From assembly GCF_006170445.1 (NCBI RefSeq), contig NZ_VCNA01000003.1, positions 124,001 through 188,000 on the forward strand: a DNA stretch of 64,000 nucleotides. The letters are read 5' to 3'. The DNA comes from Brevibacillus dissolubilis (GTDB lineage: Bacteria; Bacillota; Bacilli; Brevibacillales; Brevibacillaceae). Shown here one piece after another: positions 24,672-32,203 of the stretch (the first letter of the stretch is position 1; the number at the start of each line of letters is the position of its first letter). The notes beneath the pieces were generated by a model. That model was given only the letters and a program-made list of their open reading frames with translations, ran no database searches and was not told the origin of the DNA. A program made the position numbers and the translations under genes.

Positions 24672-26180
24672 TCACTCTTGAGAAGCAAAAAATTCCGCCT
24701 TTTGTTTATCAAATTGTAACTTGACAGAGTTATTGGTTCCGTTTCGGTTTTTGACCAGGTTCAGGCTGATCTCATCCACCTGTGATTTGTTGGTATCGTC
24801 TTTTTGTTTTGCCTCAAAATGGATGATTGTATCCACAGCTACCTCTACAAGCGGATGAATCTCACTCTGGTTGAGATCCTTGATGGAGGCCGAGATAACG
24901 ATCGGTGTGGAAAACTGTTTGGACCACTGATGCAGCTGGTAGACGTTCATCGCTTGATTGTTGTGGACGATGTTGCCTTGATTGTCCCGTTGGTTGATGC
25001 GGAACAGATCGTCGATGATGATGACGGGCGCTTTCCCATTGGCTTGGATGATGCGTTGGATTGTTTCTTCGATATCTTGCAGCGTGACCCCGAGTGTGCC
25101 TTCGATGGTCATCATGTGCTTGGCGACTTCGCCGTATGCCTGTGTCGCTTGCGTGATCTTCTCCATCTCCACTTTGCCTGACAGCATGTCGCTTGGCTCG
25201 ACGTGTAACAGACGCGCCATACTGCGGCACCAGAGCTCGTAGGCGGTCATTTCCCATGAGACATACACGACTGGAACGCCTTTGCCTGCGATCTGGTCAG
25301 CCATCTGCCGAAGCAGCATCGATTTACCTGTGGAGATATTTCCCATCAAAAGATACAGACCTGGATGAAGTCCCCCGGTCAGCTTGGCGTCCAGCTCGGG
25401 AAATCCGGTGGCAATCCCGCCAAACAAGCCTTTTTGCCGTTTCATATATTCCTCGGTAAACACCGACAGACTTCGTGCGTCCGATAAGACAGGCATTTTT
25501 AGGTTTTCCGAAACAGCTTCATTTAATAAGTCGGTCATCAGATCATGCGGATCTTTTCCGCGGACAAACATATCGTTGACGTCCCGCACACCTTCTGGCA
25601 GCTGGACGATGAACACATCACTGGCGACCCCTTCTAGCATTTGCGCGATCCGCAGGCTCTCCCGGTGTCCAGGCTCATCATTGGGATAGCAGATGAAGAC
25701 ACGTTTGCCGGTCAGCTGCTGGGCGTGTGTGTCGCGGAACGGGGATGTATCTGGGAGCGAGATCGCCGGCAGCCGTTCCTGCGCGAGCGACATCACATCA
25801 AACACATTGCGAACGAGAATGACATCTTCTGTAGAAGCGATGATCGGATGGTTGAAAAACGTATCGTTGCGTCCAAGAAGGCTTCTGTATTTGGGCTCCC
25901 GGTTGTCGATTGCGCGTCCGACCAAATCTACGGTTTTGCCGTCAGCATCGATGATCGGAAAAATAATCCGGTTGCTGAAATAGCCGCCCAAGGTTCCTTT
26001 TCCGTTGGCATGGAACCCGATTTTGGCTTTTTCATAGCCCAGCCGGAAATCTTCCGCCGTCTGCTTCTTGATCCCCCGTGCATTGAGATAGGCATATGCC
26101 TCAAGGATCATCTGCTTAGAATATTGCTCCACCAGTTGATCAAGGTCTTCCCATGAAAAACGTTTTGTAATTTCAGCCAT
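24672..26180 (-). CDS. toprim-like/DnaB-type helicase fusion with degenerate toprim
   Basis: The 502-residue protein resembles a Twinkle or T7 gp4-like arrangement. Residues about 25-190 look like the DnaG catalytic core (RIIFPIIDADGKTVDLVGRAI) without the zinc ribbon. Residues about 240-500 look like the DnaB/RecA helicase domain, with Walker A GNISTGKS near 280-287 and Walker B VIIIDDL near 386-392. The toprim Glu (EGYxD in DnaG) is replaced in VRNVFDV, and the DxD motif reads CYPNDEPGH, so primase chemistry is probably lost. GGAGAGGGAGTGAG precedes the ATG. It is not near phage genes. Confidence 0.82.
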   Translation of the reverse strand: MAEITKRFSWEDLDQLVEQYSKQMILEAYAYLNARGIKKQTAEDFRLGYEKAKIGFHANGKGTLGGYFSNRIIFPIIDADGKTVDLVGRAIDNREPKYRSLLGRNDTFFNHPIIASTEDVILVRNVFDVMSLAQERLPAISLPDTSPFRDTHAQQLTGKRVFICYPNDEPGHRESLRIAQMLEGVASDVFIVQLPEGVRDVNDMFVRGKDPHDLMTDLLNEAVSENLKMPVLSDARSLSVFTEEYMKRQKGLFGGIATGFPELDAKLTGGLHPGLYLLMGNISTGKSMLLRQMADQIAGKGVPVVYVSWEMTAYELWCRSMARLLHVEPSDMLSGKVEMEKITQATQAYGEVAKHMMTIEGTLGVTLQDIEETIQRIIQANGKAPVIIIDDLFRINQRDNQGNIVHNNQAMNVYQLHQWSKQFSTPIVISASIKDLNQSEIHPLVEVAVDTIIHFEAKQKDDTNKSQVDEISLNLVKNRNGTNNSVKLQFDKQKAEFFASQE

Positions 26181-26244
26181 GATCTCACTCCCTCTCCAGA
26201 AAGTGTGAGCGATGTCCTTTTCTCCACAACTTGTTCTGTGACAT

Positions 26245-26262
26245 AATATCTCTAGTGATATT
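26245..26262. promoter_or_regulatory. operator-like dyad before the PIG-L gene
   Basis: AATATC and GATATT are perfectly inverted around six bases, and the whole 18 bases is a palindrome with two mismatched positions. It lies 23 bases before the plus-strand start codon and overlaps the likely promoter region. No regulator can be named. Confidence 0.35.
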
Positions 26263-26284
26263 AAAAAAGGGTGTGTTCCAATCG

Positions 26285-27040
26285 ATGAAAAAGAATTTGT
26301 TATTTGTATTTGCGCATCCGGATGACGAGACATTTACATCCGGGGTGACGATTGCCAAATACGCGCAGGATGATACCTGTACCATCACCCTGCTCTGTGC
26401 GACCAGGGGGGAAGCAGGCAAACCGGGCGATCCGCCGATCTGTACCCAGGAAGAGCTGCCACAGGTACGCGAGCAGGAGCTGCGTGAGGCATGTGCGATT
26501 CTTGGGATAGACAACCTCGAATTGCTCGATTATAAGGACAAACATCTCGGCGACGTGCCCCAGCCTGAACTGGCCGCCCATATCATCGATGCGATCCGCC
26601 GTCATCAGCCGCAAGTGGTGGTCACCTTCGCCCCTCACGGCATTTCCGGGCATCCGGACCATAAGGCGATCTCGGCTGCAACCAGCTTGGCACTCGAACA
26701 GCTTGCAGCAGATGAGAACCCGGTGAAAAAGCTGTATCACGCCACCATCCCGTCCATCAAGCCTTTTACTGGGCAGCAAGGCAGCCAGATCTTCACCGAT
26801 CCGCCGGAGAGCATTACGACAGAGATCGTGGAACCGGATCATGTGGAGACAGCGGCGCTTGCCCTGCTCGCCCACCACACCCAGCACGTCTCTGTGGAAC
26901 GGGTCTTTCCCGGCATCTCCCACGGAGATTACAGCAATGTTCGAAGCATAAATTACTTTATTCTTGTGTGGCATAATATGCATGGTACTAACGCCAGTTC
27001 GGGCGAAAAAGAACGAGATTTTTTTGCAGGGATCGTGTAA
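26285..27040 (+). CDS. PIG-L (LmbE) family deacetylase
   Basis: The 251-residue protein has the zinc-binding AHPDDE motif (residues about 10-15), the second site GHPDHK and the late histidine LLAHHTQHV. Members remove N-acetyl groups from sugar derivatives. In Bacilli the BshB proteins act in bacillithiol synthesis, and this could be a BshB2-like paralogue. The ATG at 26285 follows AAAGGGTGTG. It is divergent from the helicase gene and convergent with mecA, with a shared terminator. The substrate is not determined by the sequence. Confidence 0.85.
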   Translation: MKKNLLFVFAHPDDETFTSGVTIAKYAQDDTCTITLLCATRGEAGKPGDPPICTQEELPQVREQELREACAILGIDNLELLDYKDKHLGDVPQPELAAHIIDAIRRHQPQVVVTFAPHGISGHPDHKAISAATSLALEQLAADENPVKKLYHATIPSIKPFTGQQGSQIFTDPPESITTEIVEPDHVETAALALLAHHTQHVSVERVFPGISHGDYSNVRSINYFILVWHNMHGTNASSGEKERDFFAGIV

Positions 27041-27067
27041 TCGGGTCGCCTGTACCTGTGCAGGGGC

Positions 27068-27108
27068 AAAAAACACCCAGCTCACACAAGATGGGCTGGG
27101 TGTTTGCT
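27068..27108. terminator. terminator between PIG-L gene and mecA
   Basis: AACACCCAGC pairs with GCTGGGTGTT, with A-rich sequence before and T-rich after. It can serve both convergent genes. Confidence 0.85.
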
Positions 27109-27109
27109 T

Positions 27110-27706
27110 TTACGGAAAGAGACGGGTGATTTCTTTGACAGCATCATCCGCAAAAACGGTCTTTCCGTATTCTTCCAGTACATATACTGTAATGGGCGTG
27201 GCTTCGCCATATTCAGACAGGATCGCAATCAGCTTCTGGTAGCGATCTGTATCCAAATCGACCTCTTCAAGTACAAGGAAGTATTTATTTTGGTAGGAGT
27301 AAACGGTTCCTCCATTGGTTAGGTATGAATTGATCCGGTGTGCTGCTTCAATGAGGTGTTCGAAATCACGGAAGGAGTAGAGGATCAAGTCACTCTCCTC
27401 AAGGGTCACTTCCATTTCGTAGACATCCTCGTCATCATCCTCGTCCTTCTCCGCAGTGGAACCGGTTTTGCCGCGAGTCACGATCACGACCATTCCCTGT
27501 GCTGGCAAGGCAAAAACCTCAACGGCCACGGGGCCTGATATTTCAAATCCCAATTCATGATAGGCCTGTTCCATCATGTCATTGAACAGTTCATGTACCT
27601 TAGGAATGTCACGCCACATATCTTCTTTCTCTATACCTCGCTCCGAAAGATCGTCAAACGTTAAAAAAATTCGTATCTTGTCTTGGCCAAGGCGTTCTAC
27701 GCGCAT
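27110..27706 (-). CDS. mecA: adaptor protein MecA/YpbH
   Basis: MecA-type adaptors bring substrates such as ComK to the ClpC-ClpP protease. The 198-residue protein has the N-terminal target-binding domain (MRVERLGQDKIRIFLT), an acidic linker (EKDEDDDEDVYEME, residues about 87-100) and the C-terminal ClpC-binding domain (LILYSFRDFEHLIEAAHRI in part, then LFP at the end). Length is nearer YpbH (194) than MecA (218), and the location next to the ypb genes also suggests YpbH. GAGGAGGGACAGTC precedes the ATG at 27706. Confidence 0.92.
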   Translation of the reverse strand: MRVERLGQDKIRIFLTFDDLSERGIEKEDMWRDIPKVHELFNDMMEQAYHELGFEISGPVAVEVFALPAQGMVVIVTRGKTGSTAEKDEDDDEDVYEMEVTLEESDLILYSFRDFEHLIEAAHRINSYLTNGGTVYSYQNKYFLVLEEVDLDTDRYQKLIAILSEYGEATPITVYVLEEYGKTVFADDAVKEITRLFP

Positions 27707-27856
27707 GACTGTCCCTCCTCGCCATCCAGTCCTACTACAAATTATGAAGGTAAGCCTGTAATAGTTCCGATGCAAATCACTCAAAACATGTAAGCGAACG
27801 TACATTTCGTTCGTTATTCTATCATAACATAATTTTGGACAAGAATATAGACCGCC

Positions 27857-27963
27857 AAGCCTATTTACAACTGGTGGTTCAGCCGACAGCCTTTGTCGGA
27901 TTCTGCGCTTTCCCAGGAAAGTCTTAGGGGGTCGGCACCAAACCAGTCATGGAATAACCCCCT
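27857..27963 (+). other. possible structured leader RNA before the deacetylase lipoprotein
   Basis: Several complementary arms lie close together: CCGACA/TGTCGG (27883-27888, 27894-27899), CTTTCC/GGAAAG (27908-27913, 27916-27921), AGGGGGT/ACCCCCT (27926-27932, 27957-27963) and ACTGGT/ACCAGT (27870-27875, 27942-27947). The last two cannot both form as simple nested stems, so alternative folds or a pseudoknot are possible. It does not match any riboswitch class I can recall. The whole mecA-deacetylase gap is 302 bases, with no gene in it. Confidence 0.4.
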
Positions 27964-28008
27964 CCATTGATATACTGTACTATCCTATTTTTGGAGGTGA
28001 CTGTCGTT

Positions 28009-29031
28009 TTGCGAAAAGAATGGATTGTGTTATGCAGTAGTGTATGCTTGCTGGGCGGATGTGCGTCACTCGGCGGAACGGAACAGTCTATTCCCACCAA
28101 ACAAGCGTGGTCTGCCGGAGTGGAGTCGGCCACCACAGGAACAGATGGTACCTCAGGGACGGGAGAGGGCGGACAATCGTCTACGGATCGGACCGGACAT
28201 TCCGGGGAATCTACCCCCGCGACATCTTCGCAAGCCTCTGAGAATGGATCGGTACCCACATCCGGCGCTCCTGCTCAAGACAGCTCAGACAACGCGATTC
28301 CGGCTGCTGCGCCCACTGACCCGAGCAAACCTGCCCCCACTACGCCCGAACCCGTGCCGACTACCGCACAGACACACCGTTATGCCGTCAATCCCAAGAG
28401 CTACCAGATCAAAAATCTGGACAACCCCGCTGAAAAAGTCGTGCTGCTCACCTTTGACGACGGCCCTACCGGGGAAGCCACGATGGACATTCTCAACGCC
28501 CTAGACCGTCATCAGGCCAAATCCATCTGGTTCGTCAACGGCTTGCAGCTCGCTAAAAAAAGCAAGGACGGCACTTACACAATCCTCCCCGAAAAAGCCG
28601 CCCTGCTCAAAGAAATCCAAAAACGAGGCCACATCATCGGCAATCATACCTGGTGGCATGAAAACCTGCGGGAGCTCTCCCCCGAGCGGCAACGCGAAGA
28701 GATCGTAAGCACCAACAAAGTGATCGAGGACATTACCGGGCAGACCCCGAAGTATTTCCGCCCTCCCTTTGGTGCGTACACCGATACGTCAAAAGCAGTA
28801 TGTATAGAACTTGGCATGCTCTCCATGAACTGGTCAGTCGGCTCGATGGACTGGGTTCCCAAAGTATATAAACAGCCAAACGGCGTCACCGGGCAGGTAG
28901 TCAGCACCGTACATAACGGTGGAAATATTTTGTTCCATGACCGGACATGGACAGCCAAGGAGCTGGATGCGATCCTGACGAAGCTCAAGCAGGACGGCTA
29001 TCAGTTTGCCCTGCCGTCAGAGGAGCAATGA
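28009..29031 (+). CDS. polysaccharide deacetylase lipoprotein
   Basis: The 340-residue product starts with a lipoprotein signal (LRKEWIVLCSSVCLLGGC, lipobox LLGGC). A low-complexity Thr/Ser/Pro/Ala linker of about 110 residues follows, then a NodB domain. In the NodB domain LTFDDGPTG holds the catalytic and metal Asp, NHTWWHENL the two zinc histidines, and RPPFGAYTD a conserved motif. This is a surface enzyme that deacetylates peptidoglycan or another cell-wall glycan. The start is TTG at 28009, set by GGAGGTGA nine bases before it. It is divergent from mecA; the substrate is inference. Confidence 0.88.
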   Translation: MRKEWIVLCSSVCLLGGCASLGGTEQSIPTKQAWSAGVESATTGTDGTSGTGEGGQSSTDRTGHSGESTPATSSQASENGSVPTSGAPAQDSSDNAIPAAAPTDPSKPAPTTPEPVPTTAQTHRYAVNPKSYQIKNLDNPAEKVVLLTFDDGPTGEATMDILNALDRHQAKSIWFVNGLQLAKKSKDGTYTILPEKAALLKEIQKRGHIIGNHTWWHENLRELSPERQREEIVSTNKVIEDITGQTPKYFRPPFGAYTDTSKAVCIELGMLSMNWSVGSMDWVPKVYKQPNGVTGQVVSTVHNGGNILFHDRTWTAKELDAILTKLKQDGYQFALPSEEQ

Positions 29032-29043
29032 TTGTGCCTGCGA

Positions 29044-29484
29044 TCAGCCGCCCCCTGCTTCTCTCTGTTTCGCCTGTGCCCAATTCGCACGGGCTTTTCG
29101 CACGCGGATGATATCACCTACATACCAGACCAGATTGGTGATCAGGAACAGCCCAGACAGATACGGAAACTTGATCACCTGCACCACGAACAAAAAACAG
29201 GCGAATAGTCCCAGAGCCGCATGGATCCCCCACAAGCCCACATGATGTCTGCGTACACGGAACAACCGCCACTGTTTGCGGATCAGCCGAAGCAACAGAT
29301 ACAGGCTGCCCATGCAAAATACGCCAGAGAGCATCAATCCGTACGGCTCAAACAGGATCAGTGTCGTCCAGCCGGCAAGATCATTCATCTGCAGATGAGA
29401 TGTATCGGGATAGTGGGCTTGCGCCTGCCTGCCTAACCACCAGGCAAAAAGCCCTGTCAGCAAATCACTCCAAAACACCCACAC
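29044..29484 (-). CDS. YpbF-like membrane protein (DUF2663)
   Basis: The 146-residue protein has about four membrane segments, with a basic loop RLIRKQWRLFRVRRHHVG between the second and third and a charged C-terminus. Its size and place match B. subtilis YpbF (147 residues, DUF2663), of unknown function. The start is GTG with AAAGGGAGG upstream. It is convergent with the deacetylase gene, with 12 bases between the stops. Confidence 0.78.
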   Translation of the reverse strand: MWVFWSDLLTGLFAWWLGRQAQAHYPDTSHLQMNDLAGWTTLILFEPYGLMLSGVFCMGSLYLLLRLIRKQWRLFRVRRHHVGLWGIHAALGLFACFLFVVQVIKFPYLSGLFLITNLVWYVGDIIRVRKARANWAQAKQREAGGG

Positions 29485-29537
29485 ATGCCATGCCTCCCTT
29501 TGTCTGTCATCTCTCTACCTAAACCTATGCCAAGCAA

Positions 29538-29594
29538 CAAAAAAATGACGCTTCCCTGCCCGACATTTTGCAGGAAAAAGCGTCATTTTTGCTT
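29538..29594. terminator. strong hairpin, terminator of the reductase gene
   Basis: AAAAAATGACGCTT pairs with AAGCGTCATTTTT around a 27-base loop. On the minus strand it lies after the thioredoxin-reductase-like gene, about 110 bases from the stop. Confidence 0.65.
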
Positions 29595-29702
29595 AGTGGT
29601 GGTGGTTTACTGACTGATAAACAGGTGCAGACCAGACTTACACTTGCAGATGCGATGCACTGATACGCTTTTGTAGACTGGCACTTACTCAAGCCGTGAA
29701 CT

Positions 29703-30659
29703 TTAGACGCAGGCGTTCACCGGCTCTTCAACTTTAGACATCTTCGCTTCGTCCTGTCCCAGCTCAAAGAGACGCTTATGAATCCAGATGGCCGCTTGGG
29801 AACCGTCCCCCATCGCAATCGTCACCATCTGGGAATGCGCTGCCAGATCGCCGACAGCCCACAGGTTGCGGTGGCTTGTCTCTTTGGTACGCGGGTCGAC
29901 GATGACATGTCCGTTGGGTAGCAGGTCGACCGAAAAATTCTTGAGGATCTCCGAATTGACGTATCCTCCCTGAAACGCAACAAAGCCGTTTGCCGCGTCA
30001 ATCTTAGTGCCTGACTGAAGCGTGACAGATTGAAGCCGCCCCGCCTCCTGTTGCAGCGAAGTGATCGGCTCCTCGTAATAGGCAAACCCCGATTCTTTGA
30101 TCTCGGCTGCTTCATCCGGTTCAAGCAAAGAGCGGTCGTGATTAATAATCACAATCTCGTCGGTAAAATAACGGACCCGCTTAGCCATAGCCAGCCCTTG
30201 CTGACCCGAACCAATGATCACCGTCTTTTTATTGCGCACCTCATAGCCATCGCAATCCGGGCAGATGTAGATACTCTCCCCAAGGCATGGCATGATGCCG
30301 GGGATCTCGGGAATTTTGTCAGAGATCCCTGTGGCAACGACCAAGGTGTGTGCCTGATAGTGCTCCTTTTGATCGCGCAGGGTGACACAGAAGAGACCAC
30401 CCTCCTCCTGCTCACAGAACGTCGCCTCTCCCTCCAGAAACTGCACGCCAAACATCCGGGCCTGCTCATATCCCGATTCGCGTAGAGCATCACCGCTTAC
30501 CCCGTCACGAAATCCTAAGATATTCCGATAATCCTTGGCAATGCTGGATCGCCCGTTGTGATTATCGATCACCAGAACCCTGCGTAAACTTCTCCCAAGC
30601 TGAATGGCGGCCTGCAATCCAGCAATACCGCCACCAACAATAATCGTATCGTAAACCAT
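29703..30659 (-). CDS. thioredoxin-reductase-like FAD/NAD(P) oxidoreductase
   Basis: The 318-residue protein has two dinucleotide-binding motifs, IIVGGGIAGLQAA (residues about 6-18) and VIIGSGQQGLA (about 145-155). A redox-active CPDC lies at about 131-134, and WAVGDLA near the C-terminus binds FAD. The CxxC motif is placed as in thioredoxin reductase (CAxC), so it should pass electrons from NAD(P)H to a disulfide. In B. subtilis the neighbourhood near gudB has ypdA, but this protein has a different, CxxC-containing type. GGGGGGTATGT precedes the ATG. The electron acceptor is unknown. Confidence 0.86.
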   Translation of the reverse strand: MVYDTIIVGGGIAGLQAAIQLGRSLRRVLVIDNHNGRSSIAKDYRNILGFRDGVSGDALRESGYEQARMFGVQFLEGEATFCEQEEGGLFCVTLRDQKEHYQAHTLVVATGISDKIPEIPGIMPCLGESIYICPDCDGYEVRNKKTVIIGSGQQGLAMAKRVRYFTDEIVIINHDRSLLEPDEAAEIKESGFAYYEEPITSLQQEAGRLQSVTLQSGTKIDAANGFVAFQGGYVNSEILKNFSVDLLPNGHVIVDPRTKETSHRNLWAVGDLAAHSQMVTIAMGDGSQAAIWIHKRLFELGQDEAKMSKVEEPVNACV

Positions 30660-30764
30660 ACATACCCCCCGCACATTTTTCTTGCCTTTAGGTTACCCCA
30701 AAAAAGCAATATGATGAGCGGAGTATGAGATGTGGGGTTCGTGTCGGGTTCCAAAATTATCCCT

Positions 30765-31541
30765 TTAGCGGCTGGTTGGAATGTAGAGCACCTTGCCGAT
30801 CGGAAGCTCTCCATTTACGTTGAGGCCGTTGAAGCGGGCGATGCGGTCAACCCCCATGCCATTGCCGTAATATTTGCGCGACAAGCGGAACAGGGTGTCG
30901 CCTTTTTGTACGACATGGCGGACGGAAGTAACTTTTGGTTTGGTGGTTGTCGTTTTGGCTGTGGTGGTTGTCTTGGTTGCAGTTGTTGTGGCTGGTTTTG
31001 TCGTGGAGGTTGGTTTCGTCGTTGTGGTTGAAGCAGAAGTTCCAGCAGTGTTGTTGGTCGTATTCGTTTTAGCGGTAGTACCAGTGGTGGCAGTCGGGTT
31101 GGTACCCGGGCTGTTTGTAGTCGCAGTTCCAGTTGAAGCGGCGGTTCCAGCTGCTCCGGCCGTACCTGTTGTTTTGGTTGCTTCAGCCGTAGCCGTACCT
31201 TCCTTGCCTGCACCCTGCTCAGACGCCGACTTCCCTGCCTGACCGTCACCATTCCCTGCAGCAGCAGTTTCCCCGCCTGCTACCTCGGCATTCCCGCTCC
31301 CTTTCCCCGATGCTTCTTGGGTCTGCACGGTTGTTTCACTTGTATTCTTCACCTGTACCATCTCATACAAAAAGACGCCCGCAAACAGCGTTCCAAACAG
31401 CACAACGCCAGATGTGAGGAGTGTCCTGACCTGTTTTTTCTTTTGATTGCCATAACGGGCTTTGCGCGGCGGCAACTGCTCGCCTGCGTTCAGTCCTGTT
31501 GAAAACTCATGCTTATAATCCTGTTTACGGTTCGCAGGCAC
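30765..31541 (-). CDS. YpbE-like LysM protein with Thr/Ala linker
   Basis: The 258-residue protein has a basic cytosolic N-terminus, one membrane segment (about residues 40-62) and about 130 residues of Thr/Ala/Gly/Pro-rich repeats. A C-terminal LysM domain (VQKGDTLFRLSRKYYGNG) ends it. It should be anchored in the membrane with LysM reaching the peptidoglycan. Its position before the CPBP protease and recQ matches ypbE. The start is GTG with GGGGGGCAGGAGTT upstream. The linker has a biased sequence (TTTKPTSTTKPATTTATKTT), likely flexible. The function is unknown beyond wall binding. Confidence 0.88.
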   Translation of the reverse strand: MPANRKQDYKHEFSTGLNAGEQLPPRKARYGNQKKKQVRTLLTSGVVLFGTLFAGVFLYEMVQVKNTSETTVQTQEASGKGSGNAEVAGGETAAAGNGDGQAGKSASEQGAGKEGTATAEATKTTGTAGAAGTAASTGTATTNSPGTNPTATTGTTAKTNTTNNTAGTSASTTTTKPTSTTKPATTTATKTTTTAKTTTTKPKVTSVRHVVQKGDTLFRLSRKYYGNGMGVDRIARFNGLNVNGELPIGKVLYIPTSR

Positions 31542-31587
31542 AACTCCTGCCCCCCTTCTCTCAAATGTCCCAAGGAAAAGCCTATTT

Positions 31588-32169
31588 TCATTTTACCTGT
31601 CGTATACCTAATTTGGATAGTCTTTGAATCCATAATGCGAGGAAAAAATCAATCAAGCCATGCATGACCATAGATGGCAAAAGGCTTTGGCTCCAGTCAT
31701 ACAGCCACCCCAGCACATAACTGGTAGCGAATACCGAGACCACCAAGATCGGCTTTTTCAGATAGCGAAAATGGATCAGGGTAAACAGCAGACTCGTCCA
31801 CACATTGCCAAGCAAAACCTGCACCACACCGCGAAACATCAGCTCCTCTGCCACGCCGACCAACAGACAGAACCCTGCCGTACTCCCCAGTGATAAGCCT
31901 TGGAACACACGGTTGTTGATCTCGCCGTCCTCAAGCCAGCTTTTCGGCAAGAACCTGTCCATCAACAAATTCAGCCCCACTACACCAATGCTGATCCCAA
32001 CCGCGGTCAGCACAAAATGAGGGGCTGGTGGACGCAACTCGGTAAGAAGTCCCTGCCAGGAGTGAACCAGCCATGCAGAGATCGTTGCGATGAGAAGCAA
32101 AATCCCCTGGGTTAACAATAAATTAAGCCGCAACGTACGCTCATCAAGCTCTAACAAGCGGTCATCCAC
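31588..32169 (-). CDS. CPBP family intramembrane metalloprotease (YpbD-like)
   Basis: The 193-residue protein has multiple membrane helices and the CPBP/Abi motifs: EELMFRGVVQ (residues about 115-124), FTLIHFRY, and HGLIDFFLA near the C-terminus, giving the glutamates and histidines of the active site. I take the GTG at 32169 as start because AAAGGAGG precedes it. It is 34 bases after recQ, as ypbD follows recQ in B. subtilis. A protease role is family knowledge; the substrate is unknown. Confidence 0.88.
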   Translation of the reverse strand: MDDRLLELDERTLRLNLLLTQGILLLIATISAWLVHSWQGLLTELRPPAPHFVLTAVGISIGVVGLNLLMDRFLPKSWLEDGEINNRVFQGLSLGSTAGFCLLVGVAEELMFRGVVQVLLGNVWTSLLFTLIHFRYLKKPILVVSVFATSYVLGWLYDWSQSLLPSMVMHGLIDFFLALWIQRLSKLGIRQVK

Positions 32170-32203
32170 GTAAAGTCCTCCTTTTTCCTTCCAACAAACA
32201 AGC

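Noticed and set aside
24672-26180. Replicative helicase of a prophage
   Set aside because: No phage structural, integrase or repressor genes lie nearby and both neighbours are housekeeping genes.
27770-27815. Inverted CGAACG/CGTTCG that looks like a LexA (SOS) box
   Set aside because: The half sites are separated by seven bases, giving CGAAC-N9-GTTCG; the Gram-positive SOS box needs CGAAC-N4-GTTCG.
27857-27963. c-di-AMP, c-di-GMP or T-box riboswitch before the deacetylase gene
   Set aside because: The conserved sequences of those classes are not present; kept only as an unclassified structured region.
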